A stretch of DNA of 64,000 nucleotides from Ectobius pallidus (GCA_964059195.1 CAXKWD010000005.1:93571882-93635881); one strand, 5' to 3'; shown: positions 1 to 10,872, numbered from the stretch's first letter. Numbers and translations: made by a program. The notes: generated from the letters alone by a model not told the origin.

Positions 1-679
1 TTTTTTGTGTGTCAGTTGATAAATCGATATTTTGCGGAGAGACAATATAGACAATATAGAGAGATTTAAAACCTAAAATACCTAATTTAGGCTACTTTTT
101 TGTCTTTTTTGTTTGTCAGTTGATAAATCGATATTTTGCGGAGAGACAATTGTTGTCGAGTGAAATTAATAGCACCAGCGTTTCGTTCAATCCAGTGTCG
201 TCTAGGATGACAGTATCAAGAGAGGAAGTGTAAGAGTACCGGCGTATTCCTTTTAAAATATTCGTACGAACAACTATTGCTGACGTCATGTGAGTTTGAA
301 AGTACATTTTCTGCCTTCAAATGTATTCTAAGAGATAACAGGAAGAACTTCACAGTTGAGAATCTTGAAAGATATTTAGTGATATACTGTAACCAGGAAA
401 TGTGAGACAATCTTATTTTCACTGCTTCTTTTGATTGTTTATGCTTTCTTTCTTCAATTGTATAATATTGTCCTAAAGCAAGTTTACACAAATTTAAGTC
501 AATTTTGTTAAGTTAAACTTTACAAGTATTATGTATTGAATCCTATGTAGCACATTCAAATTCATTAAACCAATTGTTCTACCCGAAAACGATATTTTGG
601 ACAAAAACCTAAAAAAAACTATTTCACCTAATGGAAAACCTAAAACAGTGTTTTTAAAAACCTAAAAATCCGGTCCCTA
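1..679. mobile_element. hAT-type MITE (family A), 3' part only; 5' end lies outside the window
   Basis: The AT-rich block ends in AATCCGGTCCCTA, the same type of terminus as three complete family members at 2939-3682, 6358-6823 and 9708-10378. The next 8 bases, CTTATAAG, fit the hAT target-site pattern nTnnnnAn, but the matching left copy is outside the window. ACCTAAA motifs recur inside, as in the other members. A ~38 bp direct repeat (around 10-47 and 113-150, containing GATAAATCGATATTTTGCGG) lies near the left edge. Family assignment is inference from terminus and motif resemblance. Confidence 0.5.
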
Positions 680-898
680 CTTATAAGGAGTCGAGGTATT
701 TATTTCTGAAGTATTAATACCCGATATGTACCTATTATATATTTTTTTATATATTTTATTTTATTTTACCTACGTAAAACATAAAACATAAAACATACAT
801 TCATAACTGATACCCGAATGAGCAAAACCTCGTTCTATATATATATATCATGGTCAAATATTTCCCTGTATCCAAGAGAACTTGGAATTTATCCCCTG
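680..898. other. AT-rich spacer with a short tandem repeat
   Basis: Three tandem copies of a 9-base unit (ATAAAACAT) lie at about 776-797. There is no coding or structural signal otherwise. Confidence 0.4.
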
Positions 899-985
899 TA
901 AAGATCTCGCACGATATCTGTCCCGATGAGACAGTTACTCGCTAGAGAGAGACATGCTATTGTGCGAGAGAGAGACATGCTATTG

Positions 986-1026
<41 letters not shown>

Positions 1027-1162
1027 GCTAGGCCTTTACAAATAAAAAGGAAGGTACTGTTGTGCGAGAGAGATAGGTAGCAGGCCAATCGACGCTACAG
1101 TCCCCACGAAAACATAATGCAAAGACATAGGCAATCGGCACAGATTTCGTGCGGGAACTTTA
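899..1162. mobile_element. Small TIR element, family B, copy 1
   Basis: Both ends carry related inverted termini: TAAAGATCTCGCACGA on the left, and the complement of TAAAGTTCCCGCACGA on the right. The interior matches the complement of 3818-4035, so this is one of two inverted copies. A (GA)n expansion at about 987-1022 explains most of the extra length of this copy. No coding capacity is seen. The TA at each terminus would suit a Tc1/mariner-type MITE, but CCTG on both sides could be a 4 bp TSD instead, so the superfamily is uncertain. Confidence 0.6.
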
Positions 1163-1745
1163 CCTGAGTACTGAGCACATTTATGAAAAATAGGAGAGTT
1201 AATCTTTAGCGAACATGAATCACGATTTCAACATTGCAATTAATACCACTGAATACACTGGTTTCATAGTCTATGAAATTGCAATATTGTTTTATTTAAG
1301 TAAGCTTACTAAACACCATACATATCATATTTGAATTTTAACAGACGGTAGAACTGAAACAATTCTCTATTGTGTGTGTATACCCCTGTTCATATATACT
1401 CTGCAAACATGAATCATGTGTATCGTTAGTAATCCCAAGAGGGAGAGAAAGTCCATATTTGATGTGTGTGGTCGAATTTCACAATTAGATATCTAAAATT
1501 GTGTCGCAACGTACAGCTCTAAATTTCGCAAATCCCTAAGATCATGGATTATTCCCTTTCCAATCTTCGACGCGATCGCATCTCTGGATTTCAATGCATA
1601 TTTTAATACTGAGGAATTTAAAATCTGAAATTAATATACAGCAGTGTACACTTACTATATTCAAAGAGTAGCAGCGACTATGTGAATCACAAATTGTATA
1701 GACTGATTTTTGAGAAGTTTTGATAAAAATAATATTTAACAAACT
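1163..1745. other. Unannotated AT-rich stretch
   Basis: Only short open frames without recognisable protein character are present. I see no repeat boundary here. Confidence 0.3.
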
Positions 1746-1750
1746 CTCTC

Positions 1751-1902
1751 ACGCAGCAGGCCCGGGCTTGAACTCTGGTCGGGATACGCTAGGTTGGGCT
1801 TGTTTCCGATTTTTTTTCCGAACCTGTGAGACAAAAGCCGGGTAACTTTAGGCCCCTGTGTTCTTAGTATATTATCTTCATCCCATCCTCGCCTTGTTCA
1901 GT
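1751..1902 (+). mobile_element. tRNA-derived SINE fragment (type S3)
   Basis: A degenerate B-box region (CCCGGGCTTGAACTCTGG) is followed by GGTCGGGA, a CTAGGTTGGG...TTTTTTTTCCGAACC stretch, GCCGGGTAACTTTAGG and a TATCTTCATCCCATCC tail. I recall this order from a tRNA-derived SINE type widespread in insects. The A-box half of the tRNA head is not recognisable, so this is probably a 5'-truncated or decayed copy. Assignment is from remembered family structure, not a search. Confidence 0.5.
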
Positions 1903-2930
1903 GTGAATGTGTGTGTGAATGGTGTTTTTTAAAACAACTTTATTGACAGCATGTCCCATTACAAATTTAGTACTACATGTCCTATTTACATTATTTATAA
2001 AGGTATTCCTACAACTAGATTACAAGTTACTACTTACAATTTCTATTTTTACTTTAACTATTACTTTAATTATTATTACCACTACTACCTTTCACTTCAA
2101 TTACTACTTATTATTATTACTTACTTTAATTACTACATTCGAAGTTGACTACGTCTATTTACATTTACATTTGTATTTATATTTTACTGCTCCCTAATCC
2201 ATTTTACTTAGTTCTGTGAATGGTGTGGCTCGTCCTATGTGTTCGTGTTGTCTCTGAGGTGGTCTCGGCGTTGGACTGAACACTCATCCGGAAACGCCCT
2301 CCATGCCATTGTCTGGTCAAAAAAGAATGCATTTGATCCATTAGATAATCCCTGTTCCGACAGGTCACGGCCCTGTATGGACCGGGCGGCATGGGTCGCT
2401 TGAAACATCCCTAAAAAGAGAGGCAAAACTAAGGAAAATAAGAAGAAGAATATTTAACAGATCAGGCACACTGTTTTCTCTTCATCGCCAAGTCGTAAGA
2501 ACATAGGCCTATTATGATACAGGCTACTGTACAACTAGGTTTGCAGAAAGCTTAGGATGGTGAACTATAAAACTGCATTCTCAGCACACATTCAAATCTT
2601 CGACACATTTTTTTCCTAAATTTTACTGCATATTTTAATGAGAGTATTTTATAATCTGAAATCAAAATTAATCTCGACGGAGCTTACTGAACGCATTGAT
2701 TGTTCAAAATTATTCAAAATTTGATCTGTAACACATGACGGAAGCATTTTAAACATCATCAATAAGTAGGCCTAAACTAATCGGCAGGAGGTGTCAAGTC
2801 ACAGGTTAACATTAAACCAAAATCAAAGACAATAGTGAATGGTACAGAAGACTGGATTAAATGTGCTGTCAGATGAAAGGTGCATACATTATTTTTCCAA
2901 TAACGAAATACCAACTGTAAAAGAATGTTA
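1903..2930. other. Unclassified sequence with TTA/ATT-rich low-complexity tract
   Basis: Positions 2030-2190 are rich in TTAC/TTAT triplets and give leucine/threonine-rich open frames that I regard as compositional. The GC-richer part at 2215-2430 has the look of a dispersed-repeat body, but I could not classify it. Confidence 0.3.
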
Positions 2931-2938
2931 ATGATGAC

Positions 2939-3682
2939 CAGGGCCCGGATTCTAATGACATGTCATCTTTTTATTGGTGCTGCATAGACATTGCCAACTT
3001 GTAAGTAAATCCTAATCATGCCTCTAGATTATAGAAATACATTTTTATTGGGTCATTTTTTGTCATTTTATGCAATTTTATATTTTTAGGGCATTTATTT
3101 CATTTTTAGGTCATTATTTTGTCATTTTCGTGTCATCTGCTTCCTTATTTAGTCATTTTCATGCATTTACATTGAGTGTATTAACTTTTCTTTCGTCGCT
3201 AGCGGTTCTATCTTTGAAGTGTTGTTTGTTTAATGCAAGAAGGAAAAGTGTTGTTATTTCTCAATCGGAAATTAGAATCAAAGAAACACCAAAATTTTGT
3301 ATTCTATTATTACTATTGTTGTTAGATTGAGTCTGCCTTCTGCTTGGATTTGAGAGTACAAACTACTGTTTACCCTCAATAAACAATAATATAATCCGGC
3401 AGACCGCCAAAGCAAATGCCGAAGTTTGACTCGCCAGGGTCTCAGTGCCAGTATAAATTTCCGTGAGAAAAGAACATTCACACCATTACAGTTATTTACA
3501 GTTTTTACAATTATGTAAAAATAAGCCTAAAACTTTGTGTGTATAATAATATTTTTTTGTAGATAAAATATCAGTTTTAGGTAATTTTTTATAATTTATT
3601 ATTAAGTCATTTTCTTTAAAATTTAGGGTCATTTTATAGGTCATTTTTCAAACAATTTTAGGTCATCAGAATCCGGGCCCTG
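2939..3682 (+). mobile_element. hAT-type MITE, family A (complete)
   Basis: The TIRs are CAGGGCCCGGATTCT at both ends (the right one in complement). A perfect 8 bp TSD, ATGATGAC, flanks it at 2931-2938 and 3683-3690 and fits the hAT pattern nTnnnnAn. The left subterminal region has the palindrome ATGACATGTCAT. Much of the interior is a degenerate array of GTCAT/TTTAGGTCAT motifs. No transposase coding is visible, so it must have been mobilised in trans. The short open frame near 3070-3330 is within AT-rich repeat sequence and is not credible as a gene. Confidence 0.85.
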
Positions 3683-3768
3683 ATGATGACCATCTTCCTA
3701 ACTATAAGAAATCAACATATTGGGGGTATATCTAGCAATATTAACCACTAAATCACAAGACAAACTAA

Positions 3769-3788
3769 AAAAAAAAAAAAAAAAAAAA
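3769..3788. repeat. Poly-A tract
   Basis: An uninterrupted run of about 20 A lies between MITE family A and family B copy 2. It could be a LINE/SINE tail remnant, but no body is recognisable upstream. Confidence 0.7.
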
Positions 3789-3817
3789 GTGTGACACAAA
3801 TTGACTTTACGTGTATG

Positions 3818-4035
3818 TAAAGATCCCGCACGAAATCTGTGCCGATTGCCTAAATCATTGAATTATGTTTTCATGGGGACTGTAGCGTCGATTGGCCTGC
3901 TACCTATCTCTTCTCGCACAACAGTATTTTCCTTTTTATTTGTAAAGACCATGCTACCTCTCTCTCTCGCACAACAGCATGTCTCTCTCTAGAGAGTAAC
4001 TGTCTCATCGGCACAGATATCGTGCGAGATCTTTA
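3818..4035. mobile_element. Small TIR element, family B, copy 2 (inverted relative to copy 1)
   Basis: The termini TAAAGATCCCGCACGA and, in complement, TAAAGATCTCGCACGA are near-perfect inverted repeats. The interior is the complement of 899-1162 without the long GA expansion. The two copies could form a stem with a ~2.7 kb loop. No coding capacity. The flanks do not decide the TSD. Confidence 0.65.
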
Positions 4036-4550
4036 ATCAACTAATCAGTCTCAAACTCCAACCCTTGTGAACTGTGCTTTATACTTCCACATTCAGTTGT
4101 TTACTTTTGCTCCGTGCGCATCTTGGATCAAGTATAGTAGCAACTCTTGTCGGTGAAAGAAAATGTTCGTCAAATCAGGAGTTCAGAACGCGCAACTCGA
4201 GGTAACCCGTATCGATAGAATAGGGCAAAAATCGATTTATTGAAGGGTTTGATGATTGTAGGAATATCAATAGAAAGATCACAGCTTTTGATTAGCGAAA
4301 GTCTGTTAGGCTGAAGGGCTCAGCGTTTTTTTAAAGTTTTTTTTTCCAGCTAATCTAAGGTACGGTACTCTGATCAGGAATTATCTCAGGACCAATAATG
4401 ATTCCTTGTGTTTTTTTTTTCACTGTCCGAATTACAAAATTACGTCAGGGAGATCTTTAAGATAATTCAGGGAATTTTGTAACTTAAGGGTAATTTCAAG
4501 CATGGTTGAGGGAAGCACTGATTTCTGTTTAGCACTGTAACCGACACAGG
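4036..4550. other. Unannotated AT-rich stretch
   Basis: No open frame or repeat boundary is recognisable. Short T-runs and a partial ATCGAT-rich patch (4200-4245) are the only features. Confidence 0.3.
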
Positions 4551-4829
4551 ATGGTGTCCCAGGAGTTTCCCCCCCCCCCCCACAAATCTACAGACATGGA
4601 ACTCTCGTATTTACGACACATAAAAGCCCTCTATCTGGGCAGGATCGACACCGCGAACTTGAAAACAGAAAGGCAGTACCTAACCAGGCACCCAGACCAA
4701 CAATCAGCGAATTACAGAACGGATAAGCAAGTTGTACAGTATAAAAAGAGACTTGATTGGAAGAAGAGAGCTGATAAATTTATAGGGAAGAGTATTATGA
4801 CAGAGTTGCTGGGAGTGGAGGAATCGTGA
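4551..4829 (+). CDS. Unrecognised 92-codon open frame; possible terminal exon or small retrocopy
   Basis: The frame starts at an ATG after GACACAG, which could equally be a splice acceptor; a second acceptor-like CCCAG follows 8 bases later. It passes through a C-run (about 4569-4581), then encodes a soluble, charged stretch rich in Lys, Arg, Asp and Tyr. After residue ~14 there is no low-complexity sequence, and composition is more coding-like than the surroundings. A canonical AATAAA lies at 4982-4987, about 150 bp past the stop. I do not recognise the protein; there is no signal peptide or membrane segment. Alternatives are a chance open frame, a decayed retrocopy, or the last exon of a gene on the plus strand. 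Confidence 0.3.
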   Translation: MVSQEFPPPPHKSTDMELSYLRHIKALYLGRIDTANLKTERQYLTRHPDQQSANYRTDKQVVQYKKRLDWKKRADKFIGKSIMTELLGVEES

Positions 4830-5589
4830 ATGCTGTCCAAGTCATGGAAACGACAATACGCCCGTCCTTGAGCTAGGCCGATTATTTTACTTATTGATGA
4901 TATTTAAAATGCTGTACAGTTCTTATTACTATTGCAGTTTATAAGATAGTAAGTTCCAAATGTTTTGAAAACTACATAAACAATAAATATATTTTAAATG
5001 TCTAAATCTTGTAATTAATTTTCACCCCATTTAGTGATATTGCTCATCTCATTATACAAAAATGGTGGTACTAAAAAGTGAATAATTTGAAAACCTCTGT
5101 ATATTATAAGAGGATTCGAATTCGTAAAAAAAATCTTATTAAAGACAAAGAACAAGCCAAAATTCCCTGTCATAGTGTAGTGGCAATTAGCAGGATATCA
5201 TCGGCGCATTATTAAATTGTATAACTTGACGAAAAAATACTACTGTAGACCTGTACGCAAATGACTTAAATAAGTAATTAGATTTTTATCTTCATCAGTA
5301 CCTATGAGTTGGTAAGTTTAAGATTTAGATCAGTCAGTTCGGAGTCTAGTTATAGACTAAGCCTGCTGTTTTATATGCGCAAAGTTATACAAAACTGCGT
5401 TATACCGAGTATGGCCCTCGGGGTACGTATTAATTATTTGCGAAGGATGGAAACTACCTTGGCTAACACAAACGCAAAATTTTCTAGCAAGTTCGCAGTT
5501 ATGTAGTTACGGGAGCTTTTCAAAACTTGTAAGACCATATGCCTAATATGTAGGAATATTTGGCAACCCTGAAACTTAAGAGTAGCTCG
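4830..5589. other. Unannotated AT-rich stretch with one AATAAA
   Basis: It contains the AATAAA at 4982-4987 that may belong to the open frame before it. Other open frames here are short and unremarkable. Confidence 0.3.
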
Positions 5590-5830
5590 CTTAAATTTGT
5601 TTTGTTCAACCATACTAAGGTATAATACGCTTATACATGTGACGTAACGGTATCATAATGATATCAATTTCGATAAAGATTATAACACTGGTGTGGTATC
5701 GATTATTATCGAACACGGAACGATCTTGAGACTTTGAGAGCAGCAAATGAAACTGCGTATAATTAAAATAAAATAAATTCTGTTCGTGTTAATTTTAATT
5801 CTATACCAAATCTAGTTCGTTTTGTGTGTT
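5590..5830. repeat. Dispersed repeat, inverted partner of 62833-63045
   Basis: The complement of this stretch aligns over about 200 bp with 62833-63045. Shared landmarks are TTCGATAATAATCGATAC, GATATCATTATG and CGCAGTTTCATTT. The match is diverged, with small gaps, so both are old copies of an unnamed interspersed repeat. Ends are approximate; no TIR or TSD was found. Confidence 0.55.
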
Positions 5831-6304
5831 TTTAATGTGCCTTGTTTCACGATAAAGCTCAAGAGAAGACCTGCGGCCTGCATGCCTTGTAGCCTGCCAT
5901 CGATCGGAAAAGACCAGAATTACTAACATAATTATAGGATCGTTGCATAATGGACTATTATTTTTAATTTGTTTTAGGTTAACGGTTCAATAATGTCAGT
6001 TATCTAATTATAACATTCTAATAGCGGGAGAGGCAGCGTGGGATGGCCGGCTAACTTGAGAGTAGCTTTTTTTAGGGGGAGTATTCATTCACAAGGGTAA
6101 ATGCCGGATTGGAATTTAATTTACATTTGTCTAGATTGTTTCTGTCCGTTGTTCTGTATATTTGTGTTATGCTAGGAGGAGGCCCTTCGTAATATTGATC
6201 CCTCAACAGGGACTCCATGTCCTGTATTGTCAATCCAGTTCCTCCTTTACAGACATTAGTGTGTATATCCTTCGATAAATAAGGTTAAGCCGATGACGAA
6301 AACA
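5831..6304. other. Unannotated stretch
   Basis: Moderately GC-richer than its neighbours, especially at 6020-6060 and 6170-6250. I recognise no gene, RNA or element terminus. Confidence 0.3.
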
Positions 6305-7045
6305 GCTGGCAAGAGCTTAGTAATCAGTAAGCAGATTTGATAGACCTGGGTAATCAGTAGGGGCGGATTTCTATGACATGTCATATTTTTCTCCTTTGCA
6401 TTATTTCACGTTTCCGACTAATTTAAACCCGATTCCAAGCAGCCTGGTGAAAATGGAACGGCTTTTATTGTGCATATAGCTGCATATTTAGGAAATGTTA
6501 AACTATTATAGCATATTTAACATGAATATGCATATTTAGGTCATATTTTCGGCATAGTTGTGTGCATATTAAAGAAATTTTGAAGTTTCATATAATATTT
6601 TGTAAATTTTGCATTATACTGATACTTTTTGAGAATTTACAGATATTTAAAATAATTAACATTATATTTTAATGACATGAATTTTAATGAAACTTAAAAA
6701 ATATATACATAATGTGTAAGTGGTAAAGTCATATTTTAAATTTTATTGGTCATATTTTAATGTTTTTAGGTCATAAAATGCATGCATATATCCTATTTTT
6801 AGGTCATAGAAATCCGCCCCCTAGTAATCAGTAAGCAGATTTGATAGGCCTGGGTAATCAGTAATATCCTGTCTTTCTGATCTCAAGTTTTCGAGTTCAA
6901 TCCTGGTTCAGGTTAGTGAGATTTATGTAGGCTATGCACAAATGCAGCCAGCACGTGTCTGTCGATTTATAGGCGTGCAAAAAAATTTATATGAGACAGG
7001 AAGGATGTAATTTTCCTTCTCCAAAAGGTGTATAACGCTGAAAAC
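6305..7045 (+). mobile_element. Probable tRNA-derived SINE split by a hAT MITE (type S4)
   Basis: After removal of the MITE at 6358-6823, the flanks join into a sequence with an A-box-like TGGCAAGAGCTTAG. This is followed by a partly tandem 30 bp segment (GTAATCAGTAAGCAG...), then CCTGTCTTTCTGATC and a B-box-like TCGAGTTCAATCCTGG at 6891-6906. A non-tRNA body (TTAGTGAGATTTATG...GCAGCCAGCACG) runs to about 7045. It reads as a SINE in plus orientation. Clear poly-A or TSD evidence is missing. Confidence 0.45.
6358..6823 (+). mobile_element. hAT-type MITE, family A (complete)
   Basis: The TIR TAGGGG(G)CGGATTTCTATGAC is present in inverted orientation at both ends, with an 8 bp TSD GTAATCAG (6350-6357 and 6824-6831) fitting nTnnnnAn. 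The subterminal palindrome ATGACATGTCAT and internal TTTAGGTCAT/GCATATTT motifs match the other family members. It sits inside a 30 bp tandem duplication, so about 43 bp of near-identical sequence flanks it on both sides; this is explained by insertion into a pre-existing tandem repeat. No coding. Confidence 0.85.
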
Positions 7046-9699
7046 CTGTAATGGAATTTCAGAGTCGAATATAACAACAAATACCAACCATGTCATTGTT
7101 CAATAGTACTTTACTAATGAGACCAGAAAGATAACCTTACATACAATAAGATCAATGTCCAACTAGTTTTTTAATGACCTAGGAATGTTAACAAGATAAA
7201 GTGCTTGCTGTTCTTAGCGCTGAAGTATCTACGCGAAAGGAATAAATCCAACAGTGCATTGGTAACGATGCCCTACTGATAGATGACAAGTAATTAGAAA
7301 GGCTTTCTTTCAAACGGGCACCCTCTGAGCCAATTTGTACTGCTGCCAGGGAGTTGCTTGTCAGTTTGCGAGAGATTCCCGTTTCCCGTCTTCCTTTTAT
7401 ATGAAGACAGTCACTATGCAGTTCTTTGGAGAACACAAAATATACACACACTTTAATATTAGTTTTAAAACTACGAAAGCCAACAACAGTTTTGGTCGCT
7501 TACCTCAGAATTGCTTTACTTTTATTGAGTTAATTGAGAAGTTGGTAATTTTTCAAATTTAAGAGCAATAATGCATTACTTCTATTCTAGTTATATTTAT
7601 GAGAAATCTATCACAATCACGATAAATGTCTTCTAAATTCGACTCCACTATTTGGATTCCTGCAACGTGATGCGTAAATATCAGAAGAGAATAATCAAAT
7701 TCTTACAAATATTGCAAATGAGAAAGGCTATCACACACTTTGTATTCGATCATGAAATTCGAAGCATAATCCTATAGCAATATAAGTTTGGAGGTGAAAA
7801 GAATACAGAAGACTGTATTTGAATACGTATGTGCCTGTCTGTTTCCTTGTGTGTCTGTTTTTAACATTACAACTAGAAAAATACATTTTACGAACACACA
7901 TTATTCACCTTCAAGGCATAAAGGAACATGTCCTGGAGGAGTTATCACGGGTCCTGCTTCGCGAATTCTATAGGTAAGGCCTCAAGGCTGTAGTATGAAT
8001 ATGCCTAGACATAGTCATATACTGTATGAGTCAGTTAATATAACCTACTTACGAAGAAATCAGTCTTCAGATACTGTGAAATATTTCATTAAACTCCTGA
8101 GGAGTCTCCTAGAACCAAAAGGTTTTCAAATCCACTGCATTAAAATGTCAGTTTTAGGGTTTTCACCATCTACGGCATCACAAATGGAAAATTCTGCAAA
8201 TAAATATACCTTTTCAAAATATACGTGTTTAAATCAGAACACTTCGAAACTTGGCCCAGCCCGCTTTGAAAAACGCGAAAGTCTTGGAGTACTGCAATTA
8301 GATCATGCAACGAAAGAAACAATAGGGGAAAAATCGTGCAGTGTTGAAAACTGGTAGAGTTGTCGGGGGAGTGTCATGATAAAGAGCATACTAAAAGTCC
8401 CCAAAAGAGGAGGAGAGCGGGTCGCGGGGGGGGGGGCACATAGAAGGTCCCTTTTAGTGGTCTTTGATTTATATCTAAACGGTGCATTGTAGAGAAAAAG
8501 TTATTCTATTCGAAATTGAAGCTGATAAAATTTCACACGAGTATTATGTTCCTATTTTTTCTATTCCCGTTAGCTTTCGATATATCCGCCAGCGAAAATA
8601 GAAAGTTTTTCTGAAAACGCTTTTTTGCCTGACGCATTTCGACACACTTTGCCTTCTAGCACTTCAGCCCTCATTAGTAGACCAATGCCCTTATAAAAGA
8701 AATTGTAGGGAAATAAATATCCTTTAAAATGAATAGTCATGTGTCATTTTGTTATCAAATTATCAAAAGTTATGGTAATTTGAAGTTTTGAACAAATTTC
8801 GAGATTTCGGAAGAAAACCCTACATCTCACTTCCTCTTTATTTGGGGATATATCTTTGTATACAATATGTATATCACATACTAGAACGTGCGAAATATCT
8901 ACCTTTTAAATTTTGAGTGGAATGACCCTTATCTAGCCACTCTAAAACACGACGAAATGTTTCCAAATCCATGTTGTAATCCATAATTCAGACTGTATTA
9001 AACTTTATTTTAATAGTTAGTAGTAAAACGTAATTTTCCAGTTATATGATTAACTGTTATGCTGTTAATTGGATAAATTACTTTTAATTAAAAAATTACA
9101 TGGTTAACCAATTACACTTATTTGGATAATACCAGCTCTATTAATTTCTTGTAAGATTTGTCTAAGCTGACTTTCACAAACAAGTTCTTTGAAGTCTACG
9201 CTGTCATATCTTTATTAGATATAAGCCTAATCATCTGCGACAAAAGAAGATATTTAGAGAAGTAAACAATCCGATTTACAACTTGTAAGAGCACTAAATT
9301 CGAATTGCAACAACGTTTCTACGCTAAAGCACATTTGTCAGGCAGACAAACAATAGGGGTAATTGATTAAGTTTGGAAAGGGAGGCAGGGATGCTATAAA
9401 AGCTGTCGTTATGACCACCGACTTCAGCCATAAAATGCAACTCTAGCTGATGAGTAAGCTTAGTTCAAGCAAACGACCAACTTTGAAATATTGATGTACA
9501 CCATTACGATCCAGTTCTCTTATATGGCTTTATATATAGGTCAGAATCCATTACCCTTCATTCATTTATTACCGAGTAAAATACTTTTTTCCCGATTTGT
9601 ATATAATGAGCTGACGTCGAGGATGTATCTACGAACAAATGAATTATAGACCATATGAATGTTTTCCAGATGGTTGATTCCATACCCACAGGCTGGAGA
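7046..9699. other. Long stretch without a recognisable gene
   Basis: Open frames of 60-120 codons occur, the longest at 7995-8357, but none shows domain-like character, and composition is unchanged across them. A G-run lies at about 8426-8436. The sequence TGGAATGACCC at about 8922-8932 resembles the terminus of the transposon at 24624-29218, but it is too short to build on. Confidence 0.3.
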
Positions 9700-9707
9700 A
9701 TTATGAC

Positions 9708-10378
9708 TAGGGTTCGGATGTTTATGACCTAAAAGAGTGGAAAATATGACTGCATATCTGCCCTTAAACATGACTAAATATGACCCAAAAATCCTAAATA
9801 TGACCTAATAAAATAACGTATTAAACAAATCTATATTTCAATTTAAGAAGTTTAAAGACACTAAATTCTACTCTAAGTTCGTACATCACATGAATTCGTT
9901 CAAATAATAACATTTTAACAATTTTGGTGATTTACAGTTTTACTTGTAATGAACTTCTATTTTTAAAGAATTTTCTCCTCTTTGCTCGCTTCATCAGCTC
10001 CAAATACTCGTAATATTTTATAGACCTTGTGTGTCCTCATAAAATATGAACAATTGCATTAATTTTTAAATGTAAGTTACCTATTAATTTGGCATAAACA
10101 TTACATTAATAAAATAAATTTCAAATTTAACTCGATCATGTAGTACATACTCTGTATAATTGTGCCCCTTTACCTAATTTATAACTGAAATATGACTTTA
10201 AATTACAAATATGGCTAAAATATAACCAAGACCACGATAATGACCAAAATATGACTTTGTATGCAAAATAAAAACGGTCCGGTTAGGGTAACAAGCGTGA
10301 AATTGGTGTTTAACTTGTGTTTGCGGCGAGAACGGAGGTCAGGATAAAAATATGACATGTCATAAACATCCGATCCTA
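9708..10378 (-). mobile_element. hAT-type MITE, family A (complete, opposite orientation)
   Basis: The TIRs are TAGGGTTCGGATGTTTATGAC on the left (one base differs from the complement of the right end in each of two places). The flanking 8-mers ATTATGAC (9700-9707) and ATTAAGAC (10379-10386) differ at one base and fit nTnnnnAn. Here the palindrome ATGACATGTCAT lies at the right end, so the copy is inverted relative to 2939-3682 and 6358-6823. The interior is rich in ATATGACC/ATGACTAAA motifs. No coding. Confidence 0.8.
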
Positions 10379-10548
10379 ATTAAGACATATAAGCTTCTGA
10401 TGGAATATGAGGCAATATTTTTATTTCAAAATAATAAAATTTAAATTATTATTCTTCCAATTTCTATTCCTAGGAATAAGGATGATAATTTTTATGTATT
10501 TATAGGAAGATCACTTCATATCTTTATTCTACATACTTTTCCCTTACA

Positions 10549-10872
10549 TTATAGACAATTCCTAAGTAAGCTAAAGGAATGTTATCACGGAGGACGAAAT
10601 GGGCTGGGTATGTTGCGTGCATGGGGGAGGAAAGACATATCTAAAAAATACTGACTGGGAGACCCGAAGGGAAAAGAACACTTGGAAGACCTAGACGTAG
10701 GTGGGAGGACAATATTAGGATTGATTTAAGAGAAGTAAGATTTGCGAGGGATGGTTGGATAGAGTAAGCACATAATAGGGTTGAATGGCGGGCTTAGGTA
10801 AGCGCGGCAATGAACCTTCGGGTTCCATAAAATAGATAATATTCCTTTAGCTTGCTTAAAAATTGTCTATTG
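10549..10872. mobile_element. LINE tail enclosed by ~38 bp inverted repeats
   Basis: The left arm (10549-10586) and right arm (10835-10872) are imperfect inverted repeats sharing GATAA(C/T)ATTCCTTTAGCTT and AATTGTCTAT. Between them lies the 3' coding end of a LINE (10591-10830). This could be a MITE that captured a LINE fragment, or a LINE insertion into the loop of an older hairpin. No clear TSD is visible outside the arms. Confidence 0.5.
10591..10830 (+). pseudogene. LINE reverse-transcriptase C-terminal remnant
   Basis: A single frame across this stretch encodes a typical LINE ORF2 C-terminus. It has a tryptophan-glycine 'WAG' opening, a GKRTLGRPRRRWEDNI core near the middle, and a final AAMNLRVP before a stop. 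Such C-termini follow the reverse transcriptase domain in several insect LINE clades. Three internal stop codons show it is dead, and everything upstream (endonuclease, RT palm) is absent. It was therefore a 5'-truncated insertion that has since decayed. Clade assignment is not possible from this piece. Confidence 0.7.

Noticed and set aside
1919..2197. Leu/Thr-rich hydrophobic open frame resembling membrane segments
   Set aside because: It lies in a low-complexity TTA/ATT tract that yields hydrophobic codons in any frame.
7995..8357. 120-codon open frame
   Set aside because: No domain, signal or composition change; typical of chance frames in a window this size.
8440..8932. Possible end fragment of the long-TIR transposon (TGGAATGACCC at 8922-8932)
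   Set aside because: Agreement is limited to about 11 bases at the tip; no further arm similarity or second end was found.
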